Shown piece by piece: positions 61,901-64,000 of a stretch of 64,000 nt of DNA; positions within the stretch are counted from its first letter, which is position 1, and every line of letters begins with the position of its first letter. The stretch spans positions 1 through 64,000 of the forward strand of contig FN649744.1 of assembly GCA_000310025.1 (NCBI GenBank), written 5' to 3'. Origin of the DNA: Ectocarpus siliculosus. Its lineage: Eukaryota > Sar > Phaeophyceae > Ectocarpales > Ectocarpaceae. The position numbers and the translations under genes are program-made. Below the pieces are notes generated by a model. The model did not search any database, was not told where the DNA came from, and saw only the letters and a list, made by a program, of their open reading frames with translations.

Positions 61901-64000
61901 CACACACTCGCCCTTCTGGGACTGGGACTGTTGCTATCCATTTGCTACAAAACACAACGTTGGTTGCTTGTTTTCTTGGCTGCTATTGTACCGCCGTTCC
62001 TTCCACCGCACCTTCAGCGCCCCCTCCGCGCTCTCCGGTTCCGATCTGAGACGCCCCGACATGGCCAGAGCGGAAACCCCCAGGAGGCGTCCTAGGGCCA
62101 GCTCTCGCTCGTCGGCTCCCTTCATCGCCGCCGTGGTCTGGGTGGTCTTCAAAATTTGTTCCAGCACGGCCGGTGTTGTTGGCTGACAGCAAGCACGTGC
62201 GCGAGGCGGCTTGTGTGAGTATGGAGGCGTGGTGGGAAGGGGTCAGGGGCTATGCTCGCCGTGGAGTTGTGACGATTGGATGGGTACTATCCTCTACTAC
62301 ATACAGAATACAGTGTGTGCATAGGAGTCTGCGTCCTTGTCGCGGGTTTGGTTGTTGCCACCGACTGCGCTCGAAGAGGACGCACGAGGAACCGCCGACA
62401 GAACCGTGAATTCTCTCCTGCTATCTAGCTCTGTAACGGAGGGAACTAACTCGTGTCAGCTGGTCATCGTTGCGGCACAAAGCACGGCACCAAAACACAC
62501 GGTTCTACAAGCACATTCATACGCATCCATCTGCTCGACGTGCAAAATTGATCGAGGTACTGCTGTATCTCCTTGTGCAGGAAACCAATTTCATGACCCC
62601 GCTCTGTGTACTCTCGGGTCACCGTGTAATCCGACATACGTACACCTACAACAAGCAAGAGTCCGAATAAACAAAGTTACATACTTGAAGCACGTTACCC
62701 GCGATGGCCAAAAGTACATGCCAAAGGTAATCGTAAGACTATCTTCGCTTGCTCACCGCGTCCTTGGGTAGCACGGCCAGCACTTGCGCAAGGCACGAGG
62801 CGAAGCCCTGCCTCGCGCACTCGCGGCTGGAGCACATGCCTCGCACCAGCCGCTTGACCGCGTATTCTGCGTCGCCCCCTTCGGGATTGGACACGTGCCT
62901 CACGATCATAGCTGCCGCGCCAACCCTGCCGTGGAATGGAGGCGGTCACAAACGAAAAAGGGGGGGCGGGGGACAACAGCTTTGTGGAGTTGCAGAGCGT
63001 TGGAGTAGCTTGTAGCACTGGGATGTAGGGCTGAATCGTAGGAAAAATGGCGGCGGCAAACCGGTGGCAAACCAATTTTGGCTCCCTGCTACTGATGTTG
63101 GTGGTCATGATGCTGTCGATGCCTTGTCTCTTGCGCAATCCTCCCCGTCTCAGCAGCCCAGCCAATTTCAAATGAAGTAGAAAAGTAAATAACGAACACG
63201 TTTTTTTCGTGTTGTATTCAAAATCAAGTTACAATCCTTGCTGCATACCAACTCTACAACAGCAAGCGAGGGCGGGGGCGGTGCTGGCCGGTGGCGTGGT
63301 GAAGAAATCGCGCAAATCGCGCTCGCTGCTGACGGGGGTGCGCGATAACTTGCCCTACGGCCTAGGGCACCTACTGCGCGGCCTGTGACGTTCTACACCA
63401 AACACCTGAGTTGTCTGTCTGTCTGTGTTGTGTGTGTGCCCTGTCTGCACGTCTGCACGCCCTTTGGTTGGTGGGTGTCAGGTGTGGGTTGTGGTTGTGT
63501 TGGTGTGTTGGTGTGCTGGGTGCTGGGGTGTCTCAAAATTCCTCGCGGGACTGTAAACTTGGCGGGACTGTTAGGTCTCAATCGGTGGGTTGACATTAGA
63601 GCAGACGAGTGGCGCAGGACTCGTGTAAAGACCACTGAGCCTAGCGCCGTCTACCCTAACCTTGAATAGCTCGCCGCAGTGGTAAGGACAACACTAGGAA
63701 CCTCTGTCACGGTGCGTTAATTACCTAGTTCCTAGGGTGGGCATCCCGAGTGAACTGCTGCTCTCGCCGGCAGCACTGGTCCACATACTCATCAGCAAAC
63801 ATGCGATTTTCAAGATACGACAGCGAGACAAAACCACCATGGCATCAAGCCCCACAGCATTACCTGACTGGCACGTCCACGCTAGCCAGATCCCAGAATC
63901 CCTGCATGAACTTGCTGAACTCTGGATTAGCGGCCTTCTCCTCGCCCTCTTCATCAGAGCCCTGCATCTCTTCCTGGCCATCACTCTCCCTCTCCGCCTC
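47130..64000 (-). CDS. POL5: POL5/MYBBP1A-like nucleolar protein, 5' end outside window
   Basis: Twenty-three exons, from the right: 64000-63864 (partial), 62925-62757, 62182-62012, 61215-61051, 60338-60183, 59436-59290, 58126-58046, 57543-57463, 57058-56981, 56605-56501, 56159-56087, 55798-55520, 54920-54569, 54206-54001, 53677-53584, 53168-53063 (runs to gap), 52869-52778, 52028-51841, 51429-51223, 50605-50477, 49632-49264, 48294-48167, 47778-47130. Family marks in order: FMQGFWDLASVDVPVR, EYAVKRLVRGMCSSRECARQ, KGADERELALGRLLGVSALA, VWSCVVDGALTNTSLNNKG, EPDPLAMLADVLVAVVAEPS, a Glu/Asp/Ser-rich block (52028-51841), RLRALDLLE and a lysine-rich C-terminus. MYBBP1A/Pol5 proteins act in the nucleolus in rRNA synthesis and ribosome assembly. 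Despite the name they are not convincing DNA polymerases. About 1,360 residues are visible, close to the family's usual size. Confidence 0.92.
48375..48537. mobile_element. 163-bp MITE in a POL5 intron
   Basis: Perfect 26-base inverted repeats (GTCGTAGGCCCTCTATAAGG inside the left one, 48375-48400; complement at 48512-48537) enclose ~110 bases that include two further GGCGGG words. It lies between the exons at 48294-48167 and 49632-49264. A target duplication is not obvious. Perfect ends imply recent insertion. Confidence 0.87.
52963..53062. other. assembly gap, 100 N
   Basis: Exactly 100 N, the usual placeholder for unknown size. It follows a GA run and ~30 G (52890-52962) on the left and directly touches a POL5 exon on the right, whose donor is therefore hidden. 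Confidence 0.98.
54401..54528 (+). repeat. two R1 fragments in a POL5 intron
   Basis: Two pieces (54401-54438 and 54472-54528) carry TAACGACTACGGCATGC. The second also has GGCATGCGAGGTCAACGGTC and CTCCGTCCCGGC as in full R1 copies. They lie between the exons at 54206-54001 and 54920-54569. Confidence 0.75.
58574..59170 (+). repeat. R1 copy in a POL5 intron, circularly permuted
   Basis: The second part of the R1 unit comes first (GTTTGCCATCGGGGTTTGGG, 58574-58851, its start duplicated in tandem), then the first part (58852-59160) ending in poly-C. This order is what a slice out of a head-to-tail array would show, as at 1-866. It sits between the POL5 exons at 58126-58046 and 59436-59290. Confidence 0.88.

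Noticed and set aside
63246-63388. Short plus-strand frame ending ..LPYGLGHLLRGL within a POL5 intron
   Set aside because: It has a plausible acceptor but no partner exon or recognisable domain; it remains unsupported.

Overview
The window is eukaryotic nuclear DNA. It has long genes cut into short exons with GT/AG borders, abundant CAG, CTC, CT and poly-C/poly-G low-complexity tracts, two assembly gaps, and many decayed repeats. A fused LrgA-LrgB (PLGG1-type) plastid carrier gene, a tyrosine-recombinase element and the general texture point to a photosynthetic stramenopile. A brown alga of the Ectocarpus type is my best guess; it is inferred from gene content and has not been checked by any search.

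Layout. 1-9 kb is repeat-rich: two copies of a ~535-bp repeat (called R1 here), a ~98-bp tandem array, a broken mobile element with a Gag-like ORF followed by a tyrosine recombinase, a palindromic CCATGG-type array, and a fold-back element. 9-20 kb shows no gene I can support, but holds a second fold-back element with a TTA target duplication and a 227-N gap. 20.27-27.48 kb (+) is an 11-exon gene joining an N-terminal C2 domain to about eight ankyrin repeats. 29.24-32.79 kb (-) is a seven-exon PLGG1-like glycolate/glycerate carrier. 34.69-42.70 kb (+) is a nine-exon superfamily-2 helicase of the Dicer/RIG-I type with an N-terminal cysteine-rich domain and a C-terminal dsRNA-binding-like domain, but no RNase III, PAZ or CARD. 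47.13 kb to the right edge (-) is a POL5/MYBBP1A-type nucleolar protein gene, 23 exons visible, with its N-terminus outside the window. The helicase and POL5 genes converge on a 4.4-kb spacer that contains a third fold-back element.

Exon models were built by reading splice borders by eye and requiring that phases join through the whole gene. Phases close at all joins in the C2-ankyrin, PLGG1 and helicase genes, and at all readable joins in POL5; one POL5 join is hidden by a 100-N gap. The four genes have unrelated jobs: membrane or scaffold protein, photorespiratory transport, RNA sensing or processing, and ribosome biogenesis. There is no operon-like logic. The item most worth following is the helicase: its domain order is unusual, its first exon has a duplicated fragment 9 kb upstream, and its introns carry a TA-flanked MITE, a minisatellite and an R1 fragment that supplies the last 3' splice site.
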